NCBI GenBank assembly: GCA_037954325.1
Contig: JBBMNZ010000002.1
Coordinates: 18,969,679 to 19,033,678 of the forward strand
Length of the DNA stretch: 64,000 nucleotides
Direction of reading: 5' to 3'
Origin: Fistularia commersonii
Taxonomy: Eukaryota > Chordata > Actinopteri > Syngnathiformes > Fistulariidae
The notes under the pieces are model-generated. The model ran no database searches. It was not told the DNA's origin and saw only the letters and a program-made list of their open reading frames with translations. The position numbers were made by a program, and so were the translations under genes. This document shows, piece after piece, positions 49,220-60,572 of this stretch (its first letter is position 1; every line of letters starts with the position of its first letter).

Positions 49220-49630
49220 CACCTCCTTCTTCCTTTACTCCTTTCGGCTTTTCCCTTCAGGGGTCGCCACAGCGAATCAACCTTCTCCATCTAACCCTAT
49301 TCTCTGTATCCTCGTCTCTGACACCGACTGCCTTCATATCCTCTCTCTCTATGTCCATAAATCTTCTCTTTGGTCTTCCTCGAAACCTCCTGCCTGGCAG
49401 CTCAAATTCCAGCATCCGTCTACAAATATATTCACTATCCCTCCTCTGTACATGACCGAACCATCTCAGTCTGGCTTCTCTGACCTTCTCTCCAAAACAT
49501 CTAACATGTGCTGTTCCTCCGATAGACTCATTCCCGATCCTATCCATTCTGATCACTCCCAAAGAGAACCTTAGCATCTTAATCTCTGTGACCTCTAGCT
49601 CTGCCACCTGTCTTTCAGTCATTGTAACTG
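49220..49630 (-). mobile_element. RTE-type LINE, 3' fragment of about 405 bp (copy 2)
   Basis: The minus strand encodes the same C-terminal segment as the copy at 36638-37041: EIKMLRFSLGVIRMDRI, RLRWFGHVQRRDSEYI, LPGRRFRGRPKRRFMDI and VRWRRLIRCGDP. The 3' terminus lies at about 49220 in a pyrimidine-rich tract. The inner end reads, on the minus strand, CAGTTACAATGACTGAAAG, and the 13-base string CAGTTACAATGAC also occurs at 46718-46730 near the broken end of the plus-strand RTE copy. Confidence 0.85.
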
Positions 49631-50784
49631 TTTGTCAATTATTTAGTGTTATGAAAAAAAAATACAATGGATGATTACTATGCATTAAAGTTGTCAAAGC
49701 AGTGTGTAAAGTAGAACTCCGAACACTTATCTTAAAAATATGACGTGTACGTGTGTTTTTATATTTATACCAAATATTGAAAGACAGAGGTATTTTAATT
49801 GATGATTTCATCTTCATGTATTAATGGCTGCATGTTACATTCCCTCATTTTCTGTCAAGGACAAATTGTTGTTTTATTTACCAATCAAATCAAGTCACAA
49901 TTGATAAGACATGGTTTTTGAGGATTTTATCCGGTGGCAGGGTTACATCAGGGTTTTGGGCTGTATCACTTTATAGAACAAACCACATGCTTCTCTCTGT
50001 GAGACATGAAGTAACTGTTCAGTAATCCACATCTTAATCTTGTGCCGTGCTCACTGCAGCTTAAAGTCACCGATACTCCTGTGACTACTTTAGCGGCTGA
50101 TTGTGTTACCTTTTACAATTCAGCTTCTCCTCCTTCCTGTTTTGTACCCATTAAATGTCTGATAAAAGTAACCCTGCTGTGGATTTCCACCTGCGCAAAG
50201 GACGATCCTGCACCACTCTGGGGTCGGAATCAATATGCGGCTTGCTGGAAAAGTACATACGCTTAATCTTGAGTCAAACATACAGAGTAATGGCATTAAA
50301 TTAAATTGATAAAATGAAAGCGAAGGTGTATCACTTTCAATTATGACAACTAATAAGAAAAGTGAATGGATATATGGCGAATGGGCTCACTGCATTTACA
50401 GAAAAGGGGAATCCGACTATGACGGTTCTGTGATCACATCTTTGGAAAATGTACACAGAGAATTGACCTGCAATCAGGGCACAAAAATGTCATTCAGAAA
50501 ATCACTTTCGTGGGCTGATTTTTTGATAGTCTGTCCATGGATCGGGTAACCAAAATGTTAGAAACACATCCAAAAATCATGAGGGCGAGCTAAATTCCAA
50601 CGCAACACACAGGTTCAAATAGAAATATGTAACTAAATGAATACCTCTGTGTTATCTTTGCAGCAAATTTTTCATATTTTATATATTTTTCTATATGTCA
50701 CAAATATCATAGTGGATCATTTTAGAGAACTTAGTCTTTCAGTCTCTGTTTCTCCACCAGCTTCAAGACCAGTTTCGAGTTTTC

Positions 50785-50850
50785 TCGCCACTGTCTTGTA
50801 CACCTTTCCTTTCATTCTGGCTGATAATCTTTTATTGCATAGTAACCCTA
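50785..50850 (-). mobile_element. RTE-type LINE, short internal fragment
   Basis: CCACTGTCTTGTACACCTTT and CATTCTGGCTGATAATCTTT are the reverse complement of the segment at about 46638-46690 in the plus-strand RTE copy. Only about 60 bases are recognisable. Confidence 0.6.
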
Positions 50851-52999
50851 TTTTAAACGTCACCACCAACCAGTCTTATCATTGTACTGTCTGCTGTTGA
50901 CGTTTAAATCTACTAAGACACTGATATAAAAAGCAAGGATGATACTCTTCCCCGCTTATATTTATCAGTGTAAGCACACAAAGTGTCTGACGGCAGTCCA
51001 AATGTCTGAGGGCATCATGGATACGTCTGACACGCAGCAAGAAGATTAGATAATTTCACCAGTTGTAATGACCACTGCATGGCGCTGTAGTCACCGTCAC
51101 AATAATCTGACTACAAAGTGGAATGAGGGGATTGGGTGCACTTTCACAGAGAAAACCAGAAAAAATCATCACACTGCTATTGCTCTGTACCATATACCAA
51201 AACTATTATATATTACTGACTGACCTTTTGCACTAAACTGTGAAAAGAAAACCCATGATGATACTCTCTATATTCGAATTGCACATATTTATACACTTCA
51301 GTCTTCATGCTGTCAAAGTTCTGTCATCTTTTCACTTTACCAGCAGTTTGCGTCTGTGTGCACTTTATTCTTTACACCTTATGGTTTAATGTTTGCTGTT
51401 TAATGTAATAGTCTACTTTCTACATCAACCGGACCATGTACTGTTAGAGCTCTCGAAAAAAAATGAGACATTAAAAGAAATTATCTCACTTCCTTGTCAG
51501 AAACTTGGTTTGGTATAACTTCCTGTACCGACATGTAGTGAAAAGTTTGAAAATTCATCTCTATAAATAAAATCTTTTATTGCGAAGTAAGCATATATAT
51601 CATACACTAACAAAATCAGACATAAATAATATGCTTCTTTCTGAAAATTAAGTTCTGTACTTGTAAGACGGAATTAATTAAAAATATTCAGGTTCACTAT
51701 GTGACTTTTACATATGTAAAGCTCAATAATCTTTTGAATTCATACTGTAAAAACACAGGTGGTCTCTCAGATGCATCTGGCATAGTTAATAAATGTAAAT
51801 ATCTCTGGGGTGTGATATCTGCATACATGTTTTAGACATACCTTCAAAAAGTGTCAACCGGGTTTAATTACTAAATCTAATTACTAAGTGTAATCAAACA
51901 TAGCCTAGGTAATAAAACACAGCCTGGGTTTGCAGAAAAATAAGTATCATCTTTACATCAACATCCAGCAAATGTATAATTTGAGGGGTATCTGCTAAGA
52001 TTATGTATATATTTGTATATGTATTTGATCAGCAGGGGTTTCTGTTTAAAAAAAGCATGGTTTAACCCAATTAGATTTTGAGATTCTTTGCTTTTGCTGG
52101 ACATAATCCTTTGCTGCTTTGTATTTCGACTGCATCCTCCAGAGCAGCAGGGAGTCCAGCCAGCAGAGGCGGAGATAAAACTGATTTCTTCACTACCAAA
52201 TGGCAGCCAGCCGACAGAAGGAGCCAACTTGTAATGATCTTTTAATCAGCCTTGGAAAGGGGAAAGACCGGTTAAAGGCTGTAAGTCCTCTGTGGTTTAG
52301 GGTTCAATGTGAAATTCAGAGGTAGGCAGCTCTCTACCTTCCCTCATCTCTCAGGTCACTTCAATGACAGGAAGCGGTAGCCATAAAATTTTAAACAGTA
52401 CCATTACTCACAACAAAATTGTTGAACATTTCAGCTTTGGTTTAAGTTACATGCAGAAAATTTACATTATGAATACGCCAGCTGTTTCCTTTTGTTAAAT
52501 TCCCCCTAAATCCTCCAAGCAAAAACATATATCACCTCGAGGTCAGACTGCTACTGTGCCTGAGAAGGAAGAAAATGTCCAATGCATGACAATCAATATT
52601 CTGTCTTCTATTTTCCTGCCATGTGTCCTCATTTTGGCAGTCTGTTAAAAAAGAGAACACGTAACAAGACTTAAAACTTTGTGTTAATGTAACTAAGTTG
52701 TCTCTTAAATCAATTTCAACTGGGCAGGATTTTATTTGAGTTTAGTCAGTGTATATCTTGGGGCAGTATTTGAAGGATTCAAATTTTTGGAAGAATGTCA
52801 AAAATTTTGCCGAATTCACCTCAGTTTTGCACTTATGGGGAGGCTGATTTCTTTCAACCATACAAAAAAAAAATTGCAAACCTTAAACCATATTCTGAAA
52901 ATGACTGGAAACCCTTTGGCAAAAGCGATAAAAGTTGGCAACCTCAGCAACCACAGGACCAAACATAATTCAACATGAGACTTCCTTTCAACTCTGACT

Positions 53000-53300
53000 G
53001 TCGGGGCATTATTACGATAACTTCCCTGCCAAGGTTTTCATCCAGACAGAACACATGTGAAATGCTCATGTGTGAGTGATGTCTCGGATTATTCTCATAA
53101 GGCAATGCCGATTAGTCCATCTTTTCATGTCGAGACCTCTCTTCCCACACAAATAACTTCATGAGCTTGAGGGCACTTTGGTATAATTACAAGACACCTG
53201 GAACAAGAGCATGATGGGAATAGGCCTGACATGGCAATGCCCTGGTTTGGAAAATTAGATTAATGTGATTAATCATGAGCAAAATAAGGGGGAATTCCAG
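53000..53300. promoter_or_regulatory. candidate regulatory block 6
   Basis: Non-repetitive, mixed-composition stretch with GGCATTATTACG, GGATTATTCTC, GGTATAATTACAAG and ATTAGATTAATGTGATTAATC cores towards its end. Regulatory nature is inferred from composition only. Confidence 0.28.
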
Positions 53301-54213
53301 TTCCACGTAAAACCAAGGGTAAACTGTTGCAGAAAAGGAAGTTTATTTCATTAGCATCAAACTTGTGTGATAAACTTGGATCAGTGATGGATATGCCACA
53401 CATGAGATGTTATCAGGTCTGATTTTTGAGGAGAAAAAAAAACATTTCACATCTCATAAAGATGACTGGTTGGAGAAAAAATGGCTCATGCATCACCCTC
53501 TCCCCCATCGTCATTAGGATTTCTATAGCAACAACAAAAACAAATATACCTGTTCACTGGTGCAGTGAATTGGGTAAATTATTATCGGAAAAAAAACATT
53601 TATTTAGAAGAGTTCATTGACAGGATTGGAGAAGACGTGAACATGAAAGCATGGGTGCATTGAAGTTGGAATTTAATCTAGGTTTGCCAAATAACATCGC
53701 AAGGAAATCAAAGAAGTTCTGCAATCGAGGTCAGCAACAGCGTAAATATTAAAGTTTTGTCAATCAACATGCAACTGTGGGGTGGAAATATGCAACTGCA
53801 TAAACAACTTCCAGCTCTAAACCTTTCTTTCACAAACATCTGATGGTGTTTTCAACAGAGTGGCTGCACTGACCACTGCTGGAACGAAAGCAGCAGTATA
53901 AATCTTTTTTTTTTTTTTCTTTTCTGTTTATTCCTGTTTGAAAATCAAGAATGAAGCATCATAGATTGATACCAAACAGCTTCTGTTTTGAGTGTTTATG
54001 GCTTTTTGCGGTGAGGTTCATGGCTGGCGAGGAACTGACGTCATCACAGTCAGATTTGCAAACATATGAACCCTGCAGAGTAACTTATCCCCCATTTTAT
54101 TGGCAGCAGTTAACGTGTTTTGTTTAAAATATCATATCAGCATTCTTTACATACACAAACTGTAGCATAGAAAAAAAAAGTAAATTTAAAAGAAACGTTA
54201 TTATCTCTTACCT

Positions 54214-54522
54214 TTACTTATAAATGAAGTCCATGCGCCGCTCCTTCTGAAGAAAAGCATCGATAACTTGCTTGTAGAAGTCTTCCTTATCTTTCTTCAG
54301 TTTTAAAAGTCTCTCTGACTCAATGGAAATAATTGTCAGTGAAGACAGTCGTCCTCGATCGATCCTGTTCCGACAGTATGTTTTGAGTCTTTTCAGTGCT
54401 GAGAAACCGTTCCATCGATGCTGTTGTTGCCGGAACGGTGACCACCGGCCGGAGCAAATTAGTAGCCTCGAGAACACTTTGAATGAGATCCTTCTAGGCC
54501 AAAAAGTTGAGAAGCTGGAGAT
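54214..54522 (-). pseudogene. hAT-family transposase C-terminal remnant
   Basis: The minus-strand frame is open from just after an in-frame TAA at about 54523 to the TAA at 54214-54216. It contains SPFRQQQHRWNGFSALKRLK, then KTYCRNRIDRGRLSSLTIIS, matching the form of the hAT C-terminal dimerisation region found in hAT transposases and ZMYM-type hAT-derived proteins. It ends KERRMDFIYK. The rest of the transposase (zinc finger and catalytic domain) is not seen upstream on the minus strand, where stops are frequent, so it is a remnant. Terminal repeats were not identified. A domesticated exon is possible but there is no sign of splicing. Confidence 0.55.
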
Positions 54523-56580
54523 TTACATTCTTCCCTCGCCGTTTGTGAGCTATACAGCCCGATGAGGTCGGGGAAAAATAAATGGAATAAATAAATAAAT
54601 AAAATAAATGGCACTTGACTTGCTAACTGTAGCTTGCTATTGCTAATTATATCATTCTGTGCGTCACTTAATGTCTCTTCGCAGTCGTTTTATGAATACA
54701 AGAACACGTTGCAGTTGTTGGCGAAAAACATTATACACATAAGCTAGACGATGGAAATTTAGTACATATATTAAAAGTGTTTTTTTTAATAGTGACATAC
54801 ACAGAGACAGCAATATTGTCTCAGTGCACAGCATACCAGCACAATTAGCATAATCATTGTGCAACCCATAGTGGGCTCAGCTGGTTGCTGTGTCACCGCA
54901 CTGTTCTTCATATTTGAAAGGTAAATGTGATTTTTTTTTTTAAGTGCTTTAAAAAAACTAAAGATGGTGAAGTTAAGTGGAAAATAAGTTATAGTACAAA
55001 TCACTGAATAAATATAACCATTTAATTTATTTTTTCATTTTCCTTTTTTTTTCTTTCCATAATGACAGGTTAGGTCCGGCCTCCCCTGCCTCCACTGACT
55101 ACACGTCACTGATTGGCAGCATGTAGATTTTTCAACTTCTCAATGTGAGGTTTTCTTGAGTTGCTCCAAAGCAAAATCTTTGTTCCTTTCTTTTTTTTTT
55201 ATTTACTGTGATTATTATGCAGAGGGTCTCTGAACCTCGCTGCAGTGTCTCCCTGAATCTTATCTCATCAGCTGTTAAAATATGTGTTATGCTCATGAGA
55301 ATGAGGGTTGGAACAGTCACTTGTGGTGGTTTAGCTTTCAGCAGAACCTGTAGCTTCCCACTCCCGGCCCACGCTCCCACTCTCTCTCCTAGGATTGAAA
55401 CTTATTTCAACAATCAGAAGATATCTGCTGGTATCTGCTTGCAGGCACGACGATTTAAAATACTAATTCATCGCAGGTCACATTGGCTTGAGACTTTAAG
55501 TTTAAATTTTAAATCCTATCCAAAAACTTTGCATGGAGGGTAATGTTATCTTATCATCCGCTTGTTCTAACATGATAATGTTAAGGGGCGACATGATTTC
55601 AAGAGAAACATGAGGTCTGTATCTTTTATAGCATATATTATATTACTAGCGAGGCTTCCTTCTGTGTGAGGACGCTTGGTAAATGAGTATGAACACCCTT
55701 TAATACAGTATATTGTATTTCCAGAATAAGTTCTCTGCATCGAACCCAAGATTTTTTTTTCCACTGAACAGACGTTGGTATTTTCACTGAATTTCAAATA
55801 TGGCACATTTGGATTTGACTTTCCGTCTCTACTGTGAACAGTCTTGCAATCCCCCCCCTCCAAAAAAAAAAAGGTTCTCATAGTTATAGCATCTCGCTAA
55901 CATTCTCTTGATCTCCCAGAACATTACCAATTTACCAGATGCATCCAAAGGGCAACTGTGCTAATAACACAAAAGAGGGGAGAGCAATGTTAATTACAGT
56001 CAAAGAGTTCAGTGTGGGAGGAGAGCTTGTCCTTCTTCCATCTCTACCCCCCCCCACACACACACACACAAACTATCATTCGAGGTCATTATCTCACAAT
56101 GGTATGCAGAGTGAACAAATGGCAGGCTAATGAACTCTGTTGCTGCTGATTTGGAAAAGATGCAACAGTCTGTCTGCCTCTGACCTCTGCCTGTACAGGG
56201 ACTCAGCCCTGCACTATTTTGCAGATGGTTGGACACTTCAGCTTTGATTTCCTGACGAAATCCCATCATGTCTTAGCTTGCTAATAAATGGCACAAGATT
56301 TTTCCACAGGTTTCTGGAAAAAAAAGATGTGAAAATTCAGGGGAAAAGAAGACACGTGTTAGTCGGGTGTTTGTAACCCCACCCTATTGAGACAATAATG
56401 TCTTTTTTTGGAGCCACATACAACATGGGATGTGATAGTTAATGCTAAAAACTGTCATCCATGATCCTTGTTCATCCTAATAGTAGGTTTGCTGACTAGA
56501 AATTCACCTGAAAATCCTTTTAGTTCCTTTGATAACCAATGTAATTTCACTAAGTCGGTCAAATACTCATCTTAACCAGA
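54523..56580. other. intergenic stretch
   Basis: Nothing supported except short AAAT and CA repeats (about 54583-54608 and 56047-56071). Several frames of 80-110 codons overlap on opposite strands and carry no motif. Confidence 0.5.
56047..56071. repeat. C-run plus CA repeat
   Basis: A run of C residues followed by about eight CA units. Confidence 0.75.
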
Positions 56581-56589
56581 TCTATTCTG

Positions 56590-56965
56590 CTGAAATGAAA
56601 GACAATCACTGAACCCTAATGGCTGAAACAGCAGAAGATCTGATGATATTGATTTCTTGGAATATTAAATGGAACATCGTCTCCCTGCGCATCATCCTAA
56701 ATCTCATGCGTTGCATCAAACGATTCAAAATTGATTTGCGTAGTGTCAAGGAGCTTTACCCTCAACACTCCATTTATGAACGCACAGGGCGTGTGCAGCT
56801 CTGTGAAATGCGAATAAATTGCAATCTATTTAAGAGGAATTAACAGCAATTAGACGTACCGTCTCATGCATATGGAAATGCACTGAGGGCAAGGCAGTTT
56901 ATTCAAATGAGACTTTATCTTCACAGAGCAGTGTCATTTTCCAGGGGTGGGTTCTTTCTCGTGTC
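56590..56965. promoter_or_regulatory. candidate regulatory block 7
   Basis: Complex stretch with GCAATTAGACGTACCG and an octamer-like CATGCATATGGAAATGCA (56865-56882). A 74-codon plus-strand frame (56619-56843) crosses it but has no recognised motif and no good splice context. It is listed as a candidate conserved element. Confidence 0.3.
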
Positions 56966-57546
56966 AGAAATTAACGTGTCACCTTTTTAAAAGTTGCAAC
57001 CGTCGGGTACTCCCAACGAAGAACATTGTGGCAGCTCTCAGCACTTAATTTGATTTCTCTCCTTTTTTTCTGTTCCCCAGGAACAAATGGATGTCACGAT
57101 AAAAGCTAAAGGAGTTTGTCCTAACCCGCGGAATTGATATACGTGCAGAAAGGGAGGAGATGTGAGGAGCAGACCCCAAAAGGCCAATTTAAACCAAAGA
57201 CAGCTACCAAGAATATCTTGAGGCTCAGATGACAGGCTATGCAATTTTGCATTGCACTGACTGTACTTGTGTTTTACATGTTAGTTTTGAAAGAATTTAA
57301 TAGCTGGATAGTTTGTCCATTGTAAATACCAAAGTATAAGATCCGATTACAACAAGTGGTGAATGTTTAGACAACTGCATGAGTCCCACAACCCAGCTGG
57401 CGGTGAGAATCTGAAAAGCTTTTAAACACCTGATACAGAAAATTACCAGTAGGAACTCACCGCCCAAGTATTCACTCTTTTCCCTGAAATGCAAAAAAAA
57501 ATGACTGGGTTCCCTTTCTTTGGAATAGATACGTGGCACCTTTCCA

Positions 57547-57664
57547 GGGGTGGTGTGGTGCAAGAGGTAGAGCAATTGTTCTTGGAACCCTATGTATCTG
57601 TTTCAATTCTCGACTCCCTCTTATGTGTCAAAGTGGTGTTGAGCAAGACACTTAACCCTTAACT
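57547..57664 (+). repeat. tRNA-like SINE copy B, left part
   Basis: GGTGGTGTGGTGCAAGAGG and GTAGAGCAATTGTTCTTGG, then GAGCAAGACACTTAACCC, correspond block by block to the minus-strand copy at 3988-4220. The element is interrupted after ACCCTTAACT by the hAT insertion at 57665 and resumes at 58067. Confidence 0.7.
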
Positions 57665-58066
57665 CAGGGGTGGGCAACTAATTTGGCTGGCAGGCCACAT
57701 TTCACACACTTCTTCATTTTTATGCGCAGGCCAACTAGGTATTATGTGAACCAAATAAAAATTGCAATTTAAATTAAAAAAAAAAAAAATCAAATTTATT
57801 TATTAAATTAAATTGTATGTATTTATTTTTTTGAGGGGGTATTTATTTCAACTTTAAAATCATTAATGATCATATAAATGTACCAACATAATTTTGTATG
57901 GAATCATTCATTCAAAATTAAACAAAAATAAAAAATAAGGAGTTTCTAATTTAATATTGATTGAAAACACTTGTCAAAATATTCAAAGAAGTAGTTTGAT
58001 GGGCCAGTTAAAAAAAAAAAAAAATGGTCCGGATGTGGCCCGTGGGCCGGAAAATGCCCCAGTCTG
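57665..58066. mobile_element. hAT MITE nested in the SINE
   Basis: The left end CAGGGGTGGGCAACTAATTT and the right end ATGCCCCAGTCTG (reverse complement CAGACTGGGGCAT) form an imperfect hAT-type inverted repeat, with GGCCACAT and ATGTGGCC just inside. The flanking octamers are CCTTAACT (57657-57664) and CCCTAACT (58067-58074), an 8-bp target duplication with one change. At about 402 bp and AT-rich inside it has no coding capacity. Confidence 0.8.
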
Positions 58067-58185
58067 CCCTAACTGCTGCCCTGGTGCTGGTCGCCGACAG
58101 CCTACTGTTCATGGTTCATCCATGATGGGTTAATTGCAGTGAACGAACTTCCCAATGGGGATAAATAATGGATAAATCATTATCT
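58067..58185 (+). repeat. tRNA-like SINE copy B, right part
   Basis: CCCTGGTGCTGGTCGCCGAC, then CCATGATGGGTTAATTGCAG and an AT-rich GATAAATAATGGATAAAT tail continue the SINE after the hAT insertion. The order matches the intact copy at 3988-4220. Confidence 0.7.
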
Positions 58186-58189
58186 TAAC

Positions 58190-58340
58190 CTTTACCTTCT
58201 TCTTTATCTTTCGACTTTTTCCTTCAGGGGTCGCTACAGCGAATCAACCTTCTCCATCTAGCCGTAATCTCTGTATCCTGCTCTCTCACACCAACTAACT
58301 TCATATCCTTTCTGACTACATTCATAAATCTTACCGATGA
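58190..58340 (-). mobile_element. RTE-type LINE, 3'-end fragment (minus)
   Basis: TTCAGGGGTCGCTACAGCG, CAACCTTCTCCATCTAGCC and onward match the RTE 3' copies. Similarity ends at CATAAATCTT (about 58334), the same point at which the plus-strand fragment at 16310 begins. It directly abuts the SINE tail. Confidence 0.75.
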
Positions 58341-59930
58341 GGTCAAAACGAGTGTTTGTTAGCAAAATAGCTTACAAAGTCCCAATACATTGGGTAATTA
58401 AATCCTGTCTGTCTATGATCGTAACCATAGTGCTTTGAATTTGGACTTGGCGGAAAAAATCCGAAAATTATGATGTCTGCTCACAGTCAACCAAAAAAAA
58501 TTGCAAAAATGTTTGACACAGCAAGACAATTTAAAAATAGTCTTTTGCATCATTCTTTGCTTGTGAACCAATGATTCTCATTCACAGCTTCATACCACAT
58601 GTGCATCTTCATGGCAATGATGACTGGCTAGGTTTGACAAGTTCATTACAAGATATTTAGCATAAAAGGGGGATGAGCAAGATAGAACTGCAACACCATA
58701 TATGTGTTGATGGATACTGCACAAGATATATATGCATATATGCAGATATATGGAGGTAATTCTTGGGCATTAAAAACTCCATGATTTTCTATTATTATTG
58801 TTACAACAATGATAAATATGAATCAGTTTAGCCCAAAAGATTTGTCTAAATCCCACACATTTTTTCTTAAACCTACGAATGGGGCTAGAGCACATAGACT
58901 ACACAACCTGGCTGTAGGATAGGATGACGGCCACTCCGACCCTGATTGAATTAAGTTTGAGTCACAGCTGCTTCCAAAATAAATTCTCTTTACTCCCATC
59001 CAAACTTTTCAACCCACCGAACATCTGCTGATTTCACATTGATGGGTCAGAGTCCTTGCAGCCACGAACAACCACCAGTGACAAGCCACAGGTGTTGCTC
59101 TCGGCCAGATTGTTTGGAGCCAAGGACAAGGCCATTTACACCATTGCAACCTGCCCAGCATGACTCTGTCCCCTCCAGAACATTCAGTTTTAACTGTTTT
59201 TTTTTTTTTATTTGTTGTGAACAGACTTGTAAATGCACCACCATTATATATAGTGATGGTGTCATGGTTTTAAATATTTTTCACAGAGATGGACCAAAAA
59301 GACAAAAATCAACACATGACGCTTTGGCTCAACCAGAATAATCACAAACTCTCCTTCCAGCTTTTTGTCACAAGAGCAGGAGGAGCATGAGATAGAACTT
59401 TAAGTCTTAGATAAGTGGTGATGATTTGTCTTGACTGCATAACTAAATACCCCGAATTACTTAAAAGATTAGTGGCTGAGACCAATACCACCTTGTTGCA
59501 ACTACACTAAAACAATTTTAGATAATGAATAATAATTGGGGGAAAATTATCATTTAATTATCAAAATTCCATCTTTCTAAATTACCTTGTGTTTTGTTAA
59601 AAAAAATATTGGAAAAATGTAAATAGCTGCATCAATCACAGATTAAATCACAACTGTGACACATCCAAAAGAAATAAATTGGCTCATTGAGTGCAAATAT
59701 GCTGCATAAAATGCTACATTAAGAAAATTGACGAGGACACAGGGGCTTTGTGTCAACCTTTTTTGCACTCATGCCACAGATTCCCGATTCAGGAACTAAA
59801 TCACATGTATAGACTGTTAATCCGCAACTGAAGTGAGCGTGTTTGCCTCCAGGAAAACTTTCCTTATCATCATACAGCATGCATTTGGGGATTTTTCGAG
59901 TGGAAACACAAATCATACACGTTTGGATGT
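58341..59930. other. intergenic stretch
   Basis: Mostly AT-rich with no supported gene. A 100-codon plus frame (59039-59341) shares its DNA with a minus frame and has no motif. Confidence 0.5.
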
Positions 59931-59939
59931 GAACACCAG

Positions 59940-60220
59940 AAAGACACTAGTCGCGCACCGTTGCGCGCAGCTCCGTGTGTGCGCCTCCCCTTTCTCCCCC
60001 CCCCCGCGGGAGGTGGGATGGGGTTGTATAGATGGAGACTCCTGGAAAGTCCAGCATCCCCGCGATTCTTCCGTGCCCGTGGAGTTTATCTGAACACCTT
60101 CCTAACGCGGGAAGCGTTAGTCCGGTTCCTTTGTCTCCCGCTGGCTTTACGCTCGGATGGACCGGAGGCGACGGCTCAGCCCGGAACAAGCCTGGATGAC
60201 GCCGACCGCACTCTACTGTA
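59940..60220 (+). promoter_or_regulatory. isolated CpG-rich stretch, possible promoter and first exon of an off-window gene
   Basis: The segment is dense in CpG (GTCGCGCACCGTTGCGCGC, CCCCGCGGGAGG, CTAACGCGGGAAGCG, GGAGGCGACGG) in an otherwise AT-rich desert. A potential donor ACT|GTACGT lies at about 60218, and ATG codons at 60157 and 60196 open short frames. Opposite-strand frames are also open, so strand and coding status are not settled. In human the gene after NKX1-2 in this direction is OAT, whose first exon is non-coding; that is one possibility, but no OAT coding exon was recognised before the window ends. Confidence 0.35.
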
Positions 60221-60480
60221 CGTATTTCTCCAATTCAATTTTATATGCATTAATTTTTCAAAGAAATAAAACGCCAATTGGGTCTTGTCACATTTTGTTG
60301 TGGGAAAAAATAGCGTATGACGATTCTGCCTACTTGTTTAGAAGCTAAGTATTTATTGTAATATATATATGTATATATATCCTACCAATCATACCAATAT
60401 ATTTATTGTAGTTTCGATTCTGTCCTACATTAGTTTGTTAAATTTTATTTGCTTTGTGGTGTATAGATACCCCCCCCACA

Positions 60481-60572
60481 CATATACGTATATATATATA
60501 TATATGTATATACATATACATATACAATATACGTATATGTGTATGTATCTTGTATGTGTATGTATCTTATAC
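60481..60572. repeat. TA/TATG low-complexity repeat
   Basis: TATA runs with ACGTAT, ATACAT and GTATGTATCTT units, partly self-complementary. Confidence 0.75.

Larger units (their letters stand above)
49631..54213. other. intergenic desert
   Basis: Apart from the RTE scrap near 50.8 kb and the candidate block near 53.0-53.3 kb, I see only AT-rich unique-looking DNA. No open frame shows a family motif. Confidence 0.5.
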
